Numbered from the stretch's first letter, positions 1 to 6,855 are shown. The stretch is 9,315 nt of DNA from Pseudomonadota bacterium (GCA_025351555.1 JANXVS010000302.1:1-9315), one strand, 5' to 3'. The notes: generated by a model not told the origin, from the letters alone. A program made the numbers and translations.

Positions 1-1625
1 GCGCACGGCTCGCCGAAACCCTGGACTACGCGGACTGGCCGACGCTTGGCGCCGAAGTCACCCGCGTGCGTACGCAGGTGAGCGAGGAATACGCCGCGCT
101 GCTGCGGCCGGTATCGGCAAGCCAGAGCGCAGCAGGTACGGGCGCAGCGAATGTCTATTGGCAAGCGCACAAGCAAGGCAGCGCAGACGCAGCCGAACTG
201 GCCACACTCGGGTTTGCCGCAGCCGAGCCCTTGCATGCACAGTTGAGCGCCTTGCTCGCCGGACCTGCGGCGCGTGCCTTGTCGCCGCGCGCCGGTGCCT
301 GCCTTGATCGCCTGATGCCCCTGCTGCTCGAATCAGCGGCAGCGAGCGTGGCGCCCGATGTCTGCGTGGAGCGCCTGCTGCGGCTGGTGCATGGTGTGCT
401 GCGGCGTTCGGCCTATCTATCCCTGCTCGAAGAACAACCCGCATCGCGCGCGCGCCTGGTCGCGTTGTTCGCGGACTGTGCGTTGCTGGCCGAGCGCGTG
501 ATTGCGCATCCGCTGCTGCTGGACGATATTTTCGATTCGCGCGTGGAAGTGACGTTGCCGCAGCGGACCCAGTTTGCGGCCGAGGTTGAGCGTCGCATCG
601 CCCAGCTCGACGCCGACGATGCCGAAGCGGAAATCGAATTGCTGCAGGAGGAAAAGCACAGTGCCGCATTTCGTCTGGGGCTGGCGTATCGCGATGGTAG
701 CCTCGACGCCATCGCTACTGCGCGGGGTCTTAGCGACACTGCCGAAGTCATTCTCGCGCTCACTCTGGCTCGGGCCGAACGCGATGTTGCGCGTCAGCAC
801 GGTCGGCTCGGCGGCGGCGGTCTGGCTATCGTCGGCTATGGCAGTCTCGGCGGCGCGGAGCTGGGCTTTGCCTCGGACCTGGATCTGGTATTTGTATACG
901 ATGGGAAATTGTCGCAACGCGAAAGTGATGGCGCACGGCCGCTGGAAGGCGCGCGCTATTTCTCCCGCGTCGCCCAGCGGGTGGTGCACTGGCTGACGAC
1001 GCAAACGCATGCCGGACGGTTGTATGAGGTGGACGTGCGCCTACGCCCGGACGGCGGCAAGGGCTTGCTGGTCACCAGCCTTGATGCTTTCGCCGACTAT
1101 CAGCGCGAACGCGCGTGGATCTGGGAGCAGCAGGCCCTGGTGCGCGCCCGGCCGATTGCCGGCGACGAAGCCGTGATGCAGCGCTTCGGCGGCTTGCGCG
1201 CCGAGTTGCTGGCGCGCGCGCGCGACGCCAGCGAAGTGCGCCAGCAAGTGACGATGCTGCGGGCGCGTTGGCGCGCCGAACGCGATCGCTCGAGCGCGGT
1301 TCTGCTGGATTTGAAACAAGGTGCGGGCGCTTTGCTCGACATCGAATTCATTTTGCAGACCCTGGTGCTGCTGCGCGCGCATGCGCATCCACAATTGCTT
1401 GCCGACAGCAATACCGCCGGGCTGATTGCGCAGGTGCAGAGTGTTGGTGTGCTGGATGCCGGGCAAGGGCGCGATTTGGCGCTGGCGCATGCAAATCTGC
1501 TGACGCGGGCACTGACCTGCACCCTGGATGCGCGGCCGCGTCTGGCGGCGCGCGATGCGGAACTGGAACGGCACTGCGCAGCGGTGCGGGCGATTGCCGC
1601 GTCACTCGGGCTTGGCTTCGCCTGA
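1..1625 (+). CDS. glnE: Bifunctional glutamine synthetase adenylyltransferase/deadenylase, C-terminal part (5' truncated)
   Basis: This enzyme adds AMP to, and removes it from, a tyrosine of glutamine synthetase in the cytoplasm, under control of the PII protein, and so tunes nitrogen assimilation. The frame is open from base 3 to the TGA at 1623-1625, giving about 540 residues. E. coli GlnE is about 946 residues, so the N-terminal deadenylylase half lies mostly off the left edge. The nucleotidyltransferase signature GYGSLGGAELGFASDLDLVF is at 834-893, with the paired SDLD carboxylates, and the third acidic motif EVDVRLRPDGG is at 1026-1058. These are followed by AFADYQRERAWIWEQQALVRAR, split here as AFADYQRERA and WIWEQQALVRAR. 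This order matches the C-terminal adenylyltransferase domain. Residues after about 1150 form the helical C-terminal domain. The usual GK in GYGKLGG is GS here, seemingly a tolerated change. The stop is one base from that of the convergent ELM1-family gene. Family assignment is firm. Confidence 0.96.
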   Translation, partial: ARLAETLDYADWPTLGAEVTRVRTQVSEEYAALLRPVSASQSAAGTGAANVYWQAHKQGSADAAELATLGFAAAEPLHAQLSALLAGPAARALSPRAGACLDRLMPLLLESAAASVAPDVCVERLLRLVHGVLRRSAYLSLLEEQPASRARLVALFADCALLAERVIAHPLLLDDIFDSRVEVTLPQRTQFAAEVERRIAQLDADDAEAEIELLQEEKHSAAFRLGLAYRDGSLDAIATARGLSDTAEVILALTLARAERDVARQHGRLGGGGLAIVGYGSLGGAELGFASDLDLVFVYDGKLSQRESDGARPLEGARYFSRVAQRVVHWLTTQTHAGRLYEVDVRLRPDGGKGLLVTSLDAFADYQRERAWIWEQQALVRARPIAGDEAVMQRFGGLRAELLARARDASEVRQQVTMLRARWRAERDRSSAVLLDLKQGAGALLDIEFILQTLVLLRAHAHPQLLADSNTAGLIAQVQSVGVLDAGQGRDLALAHANLLTRALTCTLDARPRLAARDAELERHCAAVRAIAASLGLGFA

Positions 1626-1626
1626 T

Positions 1627-2706
1627 TCACTCGCCGCCCAGCGCGAGCGCGAGATCTGGCCGCGTCGATTCGAGTACGTGCCAGATCTTGCTCGCGACCA
1701 CGGCGAGCTCTTGCAGCGGCTGCGGTTGCTGCAAAGTGGAAAAATCCACATTCGCTTCGAGCGTATGCAACCAGCCCTGGGCGTGCAGCTCGGCATGCAG
1801 CAATGGAATCCGACCACGCGCCGTCTGCGGTAACAACGTAAATACCGGCCGGCCCGTAGCGCAGGCTTCCGAAAGCATGTTCACCGAATCCGGCGTAACC
1901 ACGAGGCGATCGGCCGCGGCGAGATAGCCCTGGTACGGGTTCGCGCCATCGGCCGGGCTGTTCCAGAAATGCACGCAGTCCGCGCGCAGATGTTCGCGTG
2001 AGCGCACGCGCCAAATTTCTGGCGTGCGCCGCGAACTGGCGATCAGCAGGCTGCCGCCGTCGCGCGTGCTCAGTGCCGCGACGCGCGCCAGGAAATCGTC
2101 GAACCAGGCAGCATCCAGCCCGAGCCCGCGGCGCGGGCCGCCGAGCAGCAGGGTCGTGCGCGGTTTCGGCAATTGCATCAACGTCGGAAATTGCGCGAGG
2201 CCCGCGGCCAGCCATTGCTCATCGACCGCGTTGAGTGCGCCGAGCGTCTGGATGACGTTGGCGCCGGTGAGTTCGTCGTGACGCGGCGCGATGACGAGAT
2301 CGAACTCGGCCGGGTCGATGCGCGGATCGAGAATCTGGATCGTGAAAGTCTTGCCCGCGCTCATGCGGCGCAACAGCCGCGTCAACAACGCGGCTTGGCG
2401 TCCGCAACCGATGACCAGCGCCGGCCACGGCGGCGTGAATAGCAGGCGCACCTCGGCTGGTGCTGCCATGCGTGTGCCGGCCAGCAGGCGCGGCGCGAAC
2501 CACGACCACGGCGCACGCAGATCCACGCGCAGCACGCGCGGATCGAGCCGCAGCGTGTGCGCCAGTGCCAGCGCCTGGCGTTCATTGCCGGCAGCACCGT
2601 CGGTGACGACCCAGGCACTGGATGGTTCAGCGGGGGTAGTGTGTAAATTTGTGTGAACTCGTGGCTGTTGGGTCACAGTGTTCTGTTTTCGTGCCCTTGG
2701 GTTCAT
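1627..2706 (-). CDS. ELM1-family protein (mitochondrial fission ELM1-like, putative GT-B-type fold)
   Basis: The product has about 359 residues and belongs to the ELM1 family, named after a plant mitochondrial fission factor. Bacterial members look like GT-B glycosyltransferases, but their substrate is unknown. Visible motifs are AWVVTDGAAGNERQALALA at residues 31-49, IQILDPRIDPAEFDLVIAPRHD at about 123-144 (ILDPRIDP then DLVIAPRHDE), TLLLGGPRRG at 185-194, and TPDSVNMLSEACATGRPVF at 271-289. The last resembles the donor-site region of GT-B enzymes. There is no signal peptide or membrane segment, so a cytoplasmic protein is likely. The start is uncertain. ATG at 2706 is the best choice, being preceded by a TATGAT box, but I see no clear Shine-Dalgarno. 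A GTG at 2676 would drop a poorly conserved-looking leader, and the frame is open to 2778. The envelope-glycan genes downstream suggest, without proof, a role in surface polysaccharide. Confidence 0.9.
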   Translation of the reverse strand: MNPRARKQNTVTQQPRVHTNLHTTPAEPSSAWVVTDGAAGNERQALALAHTLRLDPRVLRVDLRAPWSWFAPRLLAGTRMAAPAEVRLLFTPPWPALVIGCGRQAALLTRLLRRMSAGKTFTIQILDPRIDPAEFDLVIAPRHDELTGANVIQTLGALNAVDEQWLAAGLAQFPTLMQLPKPRTTLLLGGPRRGLGLDAAWFDDFLARVAALSTRDGGSLLIASSRRTPEIWRVRSREHLRADCVHFWNSPADGANPYQGYLAAADRLVVTPDSVNMLSEACATGRPVFTLLPQTARGRIPLLHAELHAQGWLHTLEANVDFSTLQQPQPLQELAVVASKIWHVLESTRPDLALALGGE

Positions 2707-2724
2707 CGATGCGGCCGCTATACT
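2697..2724 (+). promoter_or_regulatory. Candidate sigma70-type promoter for the nitroreductase-yceI pair
   Basis: A TATACT hexamer at 2719-2724 matches the -10 consensus at five of six positions. TTGGGT at 2697-2702 is a weak -35 (three of six), 16 bases upstream. Transcription would begin near 2731, giving a leader of about 68 bases. The -35 part overlaps the start of the divergent ELM1 gene. The call rests on motif matching only. Confidence 0.4.
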
Positions 2725-2730
2725 TGCCCG

Positions 2731-2736
2731 ATCATA
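2731..2736 (-). promoter_or_regulatory. Candidate -10 box for the divergent ELM1-family gene
   Basis: Read on the minus strand this is TATGAT, five of six matches to the -10 consensus, about 24 bases upstream of the ATG at 2706. I found no good -35 at 16-18 bases. It lies back to back with the plus-strand TATACT, so the two promoters would overlap. Confidence 0.3.
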
Positions 2737-2755
2737 CCGGCAAAATTGATGCCGG
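2737..2755. promoter_or_regulatory. Perfect dyad CCGGCA-N7-TGCCGG, possible operator or leader hairpin
   Basis: Two perfect 6-base inverted arms (2737-2742 and 2750-2755) are separated by seven AT-rich bases. The dyad lies between the two candidate divergent -10 boxes and the nitroreductase start. It could be a repressor operator acting on both genes or a small hairpin in the nitroreductase leader. No known regulator site was recognised. Confidence 0.35.
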
Positions 2756-2798
2756 CTGATGCAATCAGTTTGACCCAATCATTTTCCGGAGACATCGT

Positions 2799-3404
2799 AT
2801 GCACACCCCACTATCCGATGCCGCGCTCGACCAGATTTTCCGCACCGCCCGCACCTACCGGCGCTCGGCGGCGGCGTGGCTGCCCAAACCGGTCAGCGAC
2901 GAACAGTTCCGGGCGATGTACGACCTAGCCAAGCTCGGGCCCACCAGTGCGAACTGCTCGCCGGCGCGCATCGTGTTCGTCAAGACTGTTGAAGCCAAGG
3001 AAAAACTCAAGCGTGCACTCAGCGAAGACAACGTCGCTCAGACCATGGCTGCACCAGTTACCGCAATCATCGGCAGCGACCAGGTGTTCTATGAGGCCTT
3101 GCCGCGCTTGTACAAGGAGTCGCCGGAAGCCAGAAGCTGGTTTGCCGGCAAACCCGAGGTGATCGCCGCGACCGCATTCCGCAATTCTTCGCTGCAGGGC
3201 GCGTACCTGATCATCGCCGCGCGCGTGCTGGGTCTGGATTGCGGGCCGATGTCCGGTTTCAACAACGCACTCGTCGACGACTTGTTTTTTGCCGGCAGCG
3301 CCGTCAAATCCAATTTTCTGATCAATATCGGTTACGGCAATCCCGCCGTGATCCGCCCACGCGAAGAGCGTTACGCCTTTGACGAGGCGTGCCGTATTGT
3401 CTGA
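2799..3404 (+). CDS. Nitroreductase-family protein, RutE/HadB type (malonic semialdehyde reductase-like)
   Basis: This 201-residue protein is a flavin-dependent nitroreductase-family oxidoreductase. Its closest recognisable relatives are RutE/HadB proteins, where RutE reduces malonic semialdehyde to 3-hydroxypropionate during pyrimidine breakdown. Shared features in order are an Arg-rich N-terminal motif (RTYRRS, 18-23), KLGPTSANCSPARIVFV (45-61), APVTAIIGSD (85-94), ETAFRNSS-like TAFRNSSLQGAYLIIAARVL (125-144), GLDCGPMSGF (145-154) and NFLINIGYGNP (172-182). Length matches RutE (about 196 residues). ATG 2799 is well placed, with GGAGA at 2788-2792 six bases upstream. There is no signal peptide. 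The other rut genes (pyrimidine oxygenase, carbamate hydrolase and so on) are not in the window, so the physiological substrate is open. A secreted YceI protein follows 19 bases downstream, probably on the same transcript. Confidence 0.93.
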   Translation: MHTPLSDAALDQIFRTARTYRRSAAAWLPKPVSDEQFRAMYDLAKLGPTSANCSPARIVFVKTVEAKEKLKRALSEDNVAQTMAAPVTAIIGSDQVFYEALPRLYKESPEARSWFAGKPEVIAATAFRNSSLQGAYLIIAARVLGLDCGPMSGFNNALVDDLFFAGSAVKSNFLINIGYGNPAVIRPREERYAFDEACRIV

Positions 3405-3411
3405 TCCTCAC

Positions 3412-3417
3412 AAGGAG
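3412..3417 (+). promoter_or_regulatory. Shine-Dalgarno AAGGAG fixing the YceI start
   Basis: A strong AAGGAG lies six bases before ATG 3424. This selects 3424 over an in-frame upstream start at 3379 that would overlap the nitroreductase and spoil the signal peptide. Confidence 0.85.
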
Positions 3418-3423
3418 AAAGTC

Positions 3424-3999
3424 ATGTTGCGCAATATCCTGCTGTCATCGATTCTGGCCGCCGCCAGCCTGCCCGTGCTCGCCGCCACCCAGAAATACGA
3501 TATCGATCCGGGTCACACCCAGGTCACGTTCACCTGGAATCATTTCGGATTCTCCAACCCCAGCGCCACGCTGGAGAAGATCAGCGGCGCGATCGAACTG
3601 GATACTGCCGATCTGACCAAGTCGTCGGTCGCGGTGACGATGTCGCTGGACGGGCTGCATAGCGGCGTACCCAAGCTCGACGAGCACCTGAAAACCGCGG
3701 AATTCTTCGACGCTGCGAAGTTCCCGGACATCACATTCAAAAGTACCAAGGTGGAAAAATCCGGTGCCGAGGCGCTCAAGATCAGCGGCGATCTGACCGC
3801 GCATGGCGTGACCCGCCCGGTGACGTTCAACGCCAAGGTCAACAAGATCGGTGACAACCCGATGATGAAATCGCTGTCAGCCGGCTTCGACGCCGACGTG
3901 ACGATCAAGCGCTCGGATTTCGATGTCGGCGCCTATCTACCGAATGTCAGCGACGATATCCGCGTGCATATCACGCTGGATTCGCATTTGGCAAAGTAA
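3424..3999 (+). CDS. YceI-family periplasmic protein
   Basis: This 191-residue secreted protein of the YceI family forms a lipocalin-like beta barrel that binds a long isoprenoid or other amphipathic lipid. The usual physiological role is unsettled, with links to isoprenoid quinones and to stress in some species. Residues 1-20 are a signal peptide (MLRN, then a hydrophobic stretch ending PVLA), with likely cleavage after Ala20. The mature chain opens with the family signature YDIDPGHTQVTFTWNHFGFS (25-44) and later has EFFDAAKFPDITFKST and DLTAHGVTRPVTF, both typical of YceI. It ends with SDDIRVHITLDSHLAK. The start is fixed by AAGGAG at 3412-3417. It follows the nitroreductase by 19 bases and is followed by a long hairpin at 4010-4038. 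Some family members sit next to cytochrome b561; none is seen here. Confidence 0.95.
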   Translation: MLRNILLSSILAAASLPVLAATQKYDIDPGHTQVTFTWNHFGFSNPSATLEKISGAIELDTADLTKSSVAVTMSLDGLHSGVPKLDEHLKTAEFFDAAKFPDITFKSTKVEKSGAEALKISGDLTAHGVTRPVTFNAKVNKIGDNPMMKSLSAGFDADVTIKRSDFDVGAYLPNVSDDIRVHITLDSHLAK

Positions 4000-4009
4000 T
4001 TTCAACCGC

Positions 4010-4038
4010 TGTGCGCCTTCCGGAGTGGAAGGCGCACA
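4010..4038. terminator. Perfect 12-bp hairpin between convergent genes (probable bidirectional terminator)
   Basis: TGTGCGCCTTCC (4010-4021) pairs perfectly with 4027-4038 around a five-base loop (GGAGT). It fills the 49-base gap between the convergent yceI and Yip1-domain genes, where a shared terminator is expected. Neither strand carries a clear T-run after the stem, so intrinsic termination may be weak. It may instead protect 3' ends. Confidence 0.65.
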
Positions 4039-4048
4039 CAAGCGCAAT

Positions 4049-5326
4049 TCAACCCTTCTTCACACCCTGATTCTTCAACGCTTCCAGGCCGCCAAGATTC
4101 AGCCCGGCGACCGCGGCTTTCAACGCATCGATATTGGCCACGCCTGAGCCGTGCACCGCGACCACGAAGCGATCGCCCAGCACCACGGTGTATTCGCCGC
4201 TGCCACCGTTGTTCCACTCCTCGTGGATCATGCGGCCATCTTGGTGATAGGTTTTTTCGTAGCCGTGATCGCTTTGCTTGTCTTCTTCCATTCCAGCGAA
4301 ACCCGCCAGTGCCATGACGCCCTTGGCGCCGCCGGTATCGGTGATTTCCAAGGTGAGTTCGGGTCCACCCTGCGGATTGCGGTACGTCGCCTTGGCATTG
4401 GAAACCTGGACGCCGATCATCGCATTGCGTGAGGCCTCGTAATTGGTACGCGGCATACCGCCGAGGGATTCCGGCATGAATGGCTTGAGCGCTTCGGGCG
4501 TCAGCGACTCGACCGTATCGCCGCCGCCGAGTACGGCACCGAGCACGGCCCCAGCGGCCGCCGCTTGCGCATTGGCATCGCCGGATTTCTGCGCCGCTTC
4601 CATCTTCTTGCTCGCTTCGCCAGCGCGCTGGCCGATCGCCGCGAGCGCGCCGAGCGGGCTGCTCTTGTCCGGAGTGAAGTCGGAAGACTCACCGAGCAGG
4701 GAACCATGCGTCAGCGCGCCGCTGCTCATGGCCGATACGCCGCTGGCCATGCCGACGATGATGGCCAGAATCCAGCCAAGCACGATACCCACGATGATGA
4801 CCACGGCGGTGTAGCCGCCGGCGCGATCCTGCGGACTTTGCATGGTGTGCTGCAGGCCCAGATACATCAGGTAGATCGAGTAGATCGCCGCAACGATCAC
4901 GAGCAGGCCGACCAGAACGCCAAGGCCGGGCAGGATATGCAGCACGCCAACCACCCAAACGGCGGTATAGCTGTAGGCCGCAGCCTTCAGTGCCTGCACC
5001 TGATTGGCGGTACCGCCAAAACTTGGCGCCAGCGCGTTGATGATCAGAGCCATCACATAGGTCATGCCGAGCGACACGGCGTAACCCAGGATCATCTGCA
5101 TCAAGGCACTGAAGAAGCCGACGTGCAACGTACCGAGAAACGGAATGTGGATTCCGAACAGCACCAGTCCGATAAAGGTCGCTATCGGCGTCAGTGCGGC
5201 AACGTAAATAATGTAATTTTTATACAAGTCCGGAACCGTATCGGGTTCGGCCGCGATCACCGGCCATTCGGTTTTCGGCGTCAGCAAGATGTTCTTGATG
5301 CGCGCAATCAACTTATTGATATCCAC
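4049..5326 (-). CDS. Yip1-domain integral membrane protein with extra C-terminal soluble domain
   Basis: The protein has 425 residues. Residues 1-200 resemble the Yip1 domain of bacterial membrane proteins. A short amphipathic N-terminus containing ILLTPKTEWPVIAAEP, typical of bacterial Yip1 proteins, precedes about five membrane segments (roughly 38-60, 70-98, 113-132, 134-157 and 172-195). An Ala/Gly-rich linker follows (about 225-270, with AAQKSGDANAQAAAAGAVLG). A soluble domain of about 140 residues (285-425) comes next, which I do not recognise; it contains VSNAKATYRNPQGGPELTLE, EWNNGGSGEYTVVLGDRFVV and a hydrophobic Ala/Leu-rich tail. With a cytoplasmic N-terminus and five segments, this domain would face the periplasm (inference). 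The start is GTG (5324-5326), supported by GGAGGG eight bases upstream. Function is unknown. It is convergent with yceI and divergent from the zinc-finger gene. Confidence 0.85.
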   Translation of the reverse strand: MDINKLIARIKNILLTPKTEWPVIAAEPDTVPDLYKNYIIYVAALTPIATFIGLVLFGIHIPFLGTLHVGFFSALMQMILGYAVSLGMTYVMALIINALAPSFGGTANQVQALKAAAYSYTAVWVVGVLHILPGLGVLVGLLVIVAAIYSIYLMYLGLQHTMQSPQDRAGGYTAVVIIVGIVLGWILAIIVGMASGVSAMSSGALTHGSLLGESSDFTPDKSSPLGALAAIGQRAGEASKKMEAAQKSGDANAQAAAAGAVLGAVLGGGDTVESLTPEALKPFMPESLGGMPRTNYEASRNAMIGVQVSNAKATYRNPQGGPELTLEITDTGGAKGVMALAGFAGMEEDKQSDHGYEKTYHQDGRMIHEEWNNGGSGEYTVVLGDRFVVAVHGSGVANIDALKAAVAGLNLGGLEALKNQGVKKG

Positions 5327-5334
5327 GTTGTATT

Positions 5335-5340
5335 CCCTCC
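5335..5340 (-). promoter_or_regulatory. Shine-Dalgarno GGAGGG for the GTG start of the Yip1-domain gene
   Basis: On the minus strand GGAGGG stands eight bases before the GTG at 5326. It is the strongest ribosome-binding site near this frame and justifies a non-ATG start. Confidence 0.8.
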
Positions 5341-5513
5341 ACAGATTTGGCGACGCCGAATCTTACCTGCTTCGCGTAGCGAACGGGTATGCAACGGGAA
5401 ACGCGTCGGAAAAGGCGCCGCGCGCAGCCCACGCAGGATGGCGCGCAACTTGCTAGACTTGCCTGCTGGCCTTGCTTTGAGGCCGCTTGCCTCGATCTTC
5501 AGGTCGCGCGTTC

Positions 5514-5735
5514 ATGTCCACAGATGTTTCTGCCCGTCACGATTCCGCCGCCACCTGGCTGGTTCCGGCGAACGCCGAAAACCAGTACGCGGTCACGCGT
5601 GCGGACTTGCCGCTGTCCTGCCCGATGCCCGGCATGGCCTTGTGGAACTCGCATCCCAAGGTGTATTTGGCCGTGGAAGCGACCGGCAGCGCCAAGTGCC
5701 CGTATTGCGGGGCGCAGTTCACTCTGAAGGATTGA
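5514..5735 (+). CDS. Small CHCC-type zinc-finger protein (NDUFS6-like domain)
   Basis: This 73-residue protein carries a CHCC zinc finger of the type also found in the NDUFS6 subunit of mitochondrial complex I. The putative ligands follow the pattern C-X10-H-X14-C-X2-C: Cys in LSCPMPGMALWNSHP, His in SHPKVYL, and the Cys pair in KCPYCGAQFTLKD. The final CPYCG and the HPKVYL strand are the strongest family marks. The bacterial role is not known. ATG 5514 is chosen because the finger begins soon after it; only a weak AGG (5501-5503) precedes it, and a TTG at 5487 would add nine residues. The stop is seven bases before the glycosyltransferase ATG, so translation may be coupled. The 187 bases between it and the divergent Yip1-domain gene must hold both promoters. 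There I see only a small TTCGC/GCGAA dyad (5371-5383) and no convincing promoter. Confidence 0.88.
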   Translation: MSTDVSARHDSAATWLVPANAENQYAVTRADLPLSCPMPGMALWNSHPKVYLAVEATGSAKCPYCGAQFTLKD

Positions 5736-5742
5736 GAGCAAC

Positions 5743-6855
5743 ATGCCGGGGCGTCGCCTCACCGTCGTGCAACTGCTGCCGGCGCTGAACGCCGGTGGCG
5801 TTGAGCGCTCGGTGCTCGAGATCGGCCGTGCCTTGGTCGCTGCGGGGCACCGCTCCATTGTGATCTCCGCAGGTGGCAGGTTGCAGGAAAAACTTGTCGC
5901 GCAGGGCAGCGAACTTATCACCCTGGATATCGGCCGCAAATCGCTGGCCACGCTGCATCACATCGGCACTCTGCGGCGCCTGTTTCGCAAACTCAAACCC
6001 GACATCGTGCATGCGCGCTCGCGCCTGCCGGCGTGGTTGACGCGGTTCGCGCTGCGCGGCCTGCGCGCGCCGAAGCCGCACTTTGTAACGACCGTACACG
6101 GGCTCAATTCGCCGAGTTTCTACAGCTCTATCCTGACTCGCGGCGAGCGCGTTATCTGTGTTTCCAACGCCGTGCGCGACTATGTGTTGCGCCACTATCC
6201 ACGCACCGATCCGACGCGCCTGACCGTGATTCCGCGCGGCGTGGATCCGCAAGAATTTCCATTCGGCTATCAGCCAGACGACGCCTGGCGGCGCGACTTC
6301 TTCCTGGATTTTCCGCAGCTGGAAGGTGGCATCTTGCTGACCCTGCCGGGTCGAGGCACGCGTTTGAAAGGGCATGCCGATGCGATTGTGCTGCTCGCCG
6401 AACTCATCGCGCGCGGCTTCGATGTGCGTCTGCTACTGCTCGGCGCGCACGAACCGGGACGTGAAATCTACATCGCTGAACTTGAAGCGCTGGCAGCGCA
6501 GCGCGGCGTCAGTGCACGTGTCGCCATCAGCGTGCCGCGCAACGACGTGCGCGAAATCTACGCGATCTCGACCCTGGTATTGCAGCTGTCCAATCAACCC
6601 GAAGCGTTTGGCCGTACCGTGATCGAGGCGCTGGCGCTGTGCCGACCGGTGCTCGGCTACGCCCATGGCGGCGTCGGCGAATTGCTGGCAGAGCTTTACC
6701 CGGATGGCCGCGTGCCGCTGGGTGATGCGACGCGCCTGGTCGAGCGCGCGGCCGAGTTGCTGCGCCTGGCGCCCGCGATTGCGCCGCTGACGCGTTATCG
6801 TCTTGCCGACATGCAGGCGGCGACGCTGGCGGTATACGCGGAACTGGCCGGGTGA
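5743..6855 (+). CDS. Family 4 (GT-B) glycosyltransferase
   Basis: This 370-residue retaining glycosyltransferase is of the GT4 family and probably transfers a sugar from a nucleotide donor during LPS or other surface-glycan assembly on the cytoplasmic side of the inner membrane. Acceptor and donor cannot be read from sequence. The N-terminal Rossmann domain has LLPALNAGGVERSVLEIGRA (11-30, the glycine loop with GGVE), PDIVHARSRLPAW (86-98), TVHG (117-120) and VSNAVRDYV (140-148). The C-terminal domain has VIPRGVD (162-168), LPGRGTRLKGH (201-211, donor phosphate region) and EAFGRTVIE (287-295), the EX7E motif, followed by GYAHGGVGELL. Length is normal for GT4. ATG 5743 directly follows the zinc-finger gene. 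Its TGA overlaps an ATG as ATGA (6853-6857), but the downstream ligase does not use that ATG intact, as noted under the element at 6861. Confidence 0.93.
   Translation: MPGRRLTVVQLLPALNAGGVERSVLEIGRALVAAGHRSIVISAGGRLQEKLVAQGSELITLDIGRKSLATLHHIGTLRRLFRKLKPDIVHARSRLPAWLTRFALRGLRAPKPHFVTTVHGLNSPSFYSSILTRGERVICVSNAVRDYVLRHYPRTDPTRLTVIPRGVDPQEFPFGYQPDDAWRRDFFLDFPQLEGGILLTLPGRGTRLKGHADAIVLLAELIARGFDVRLLLLGAHEPGREIYIAELEALAAQRGVSARVAISVPRNDVREIYAISTLVLQLSNQPEAFGRTVIEALALCRPVLGYAHGGVGELLAELYPDGRVPLGDATRLVERAAELLRLAPAIAPLTRYRLADMQAATLAVYAELAG

Noticed and set aside
1212..1224. Alternating GC tract inside glnE, considered as a phase-variable or Z-DNA tract
   Set aside because: It is only 13 bases in a GC-rich coding region, reads through as ordinary Ala/Arg codons, and lies in a housekeeping gene.
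1100..2215. Long minus-strand open frame (about 371 codons) spanning the end of glnE and part of the ELM1-family gene
   Set aside because: It is antisense to glnE and out of frame with the ELM1 gene, its translation is Arg/Ala/Ser-rich low-complexity sequence with no family motifs, and such frames are expected in GC-rich DNA.
3379..3423. Upstream extension of the YceI-family gene into the nitroreductase
   Set aside because: The strong AAGGAG at 3412-3417 and an intact signal peptide starting at 3424 both favour the shorter form.
4565..5788. Plus-strand open frame of about 407 codons opposite the Yip1-domain gene
   Set aside because: It is the antisense shadow of a clear membrane-protein gene, is His/Arg/Gln-rich, and also runs across the intergenic region and the zinc-finger gene in another frame.
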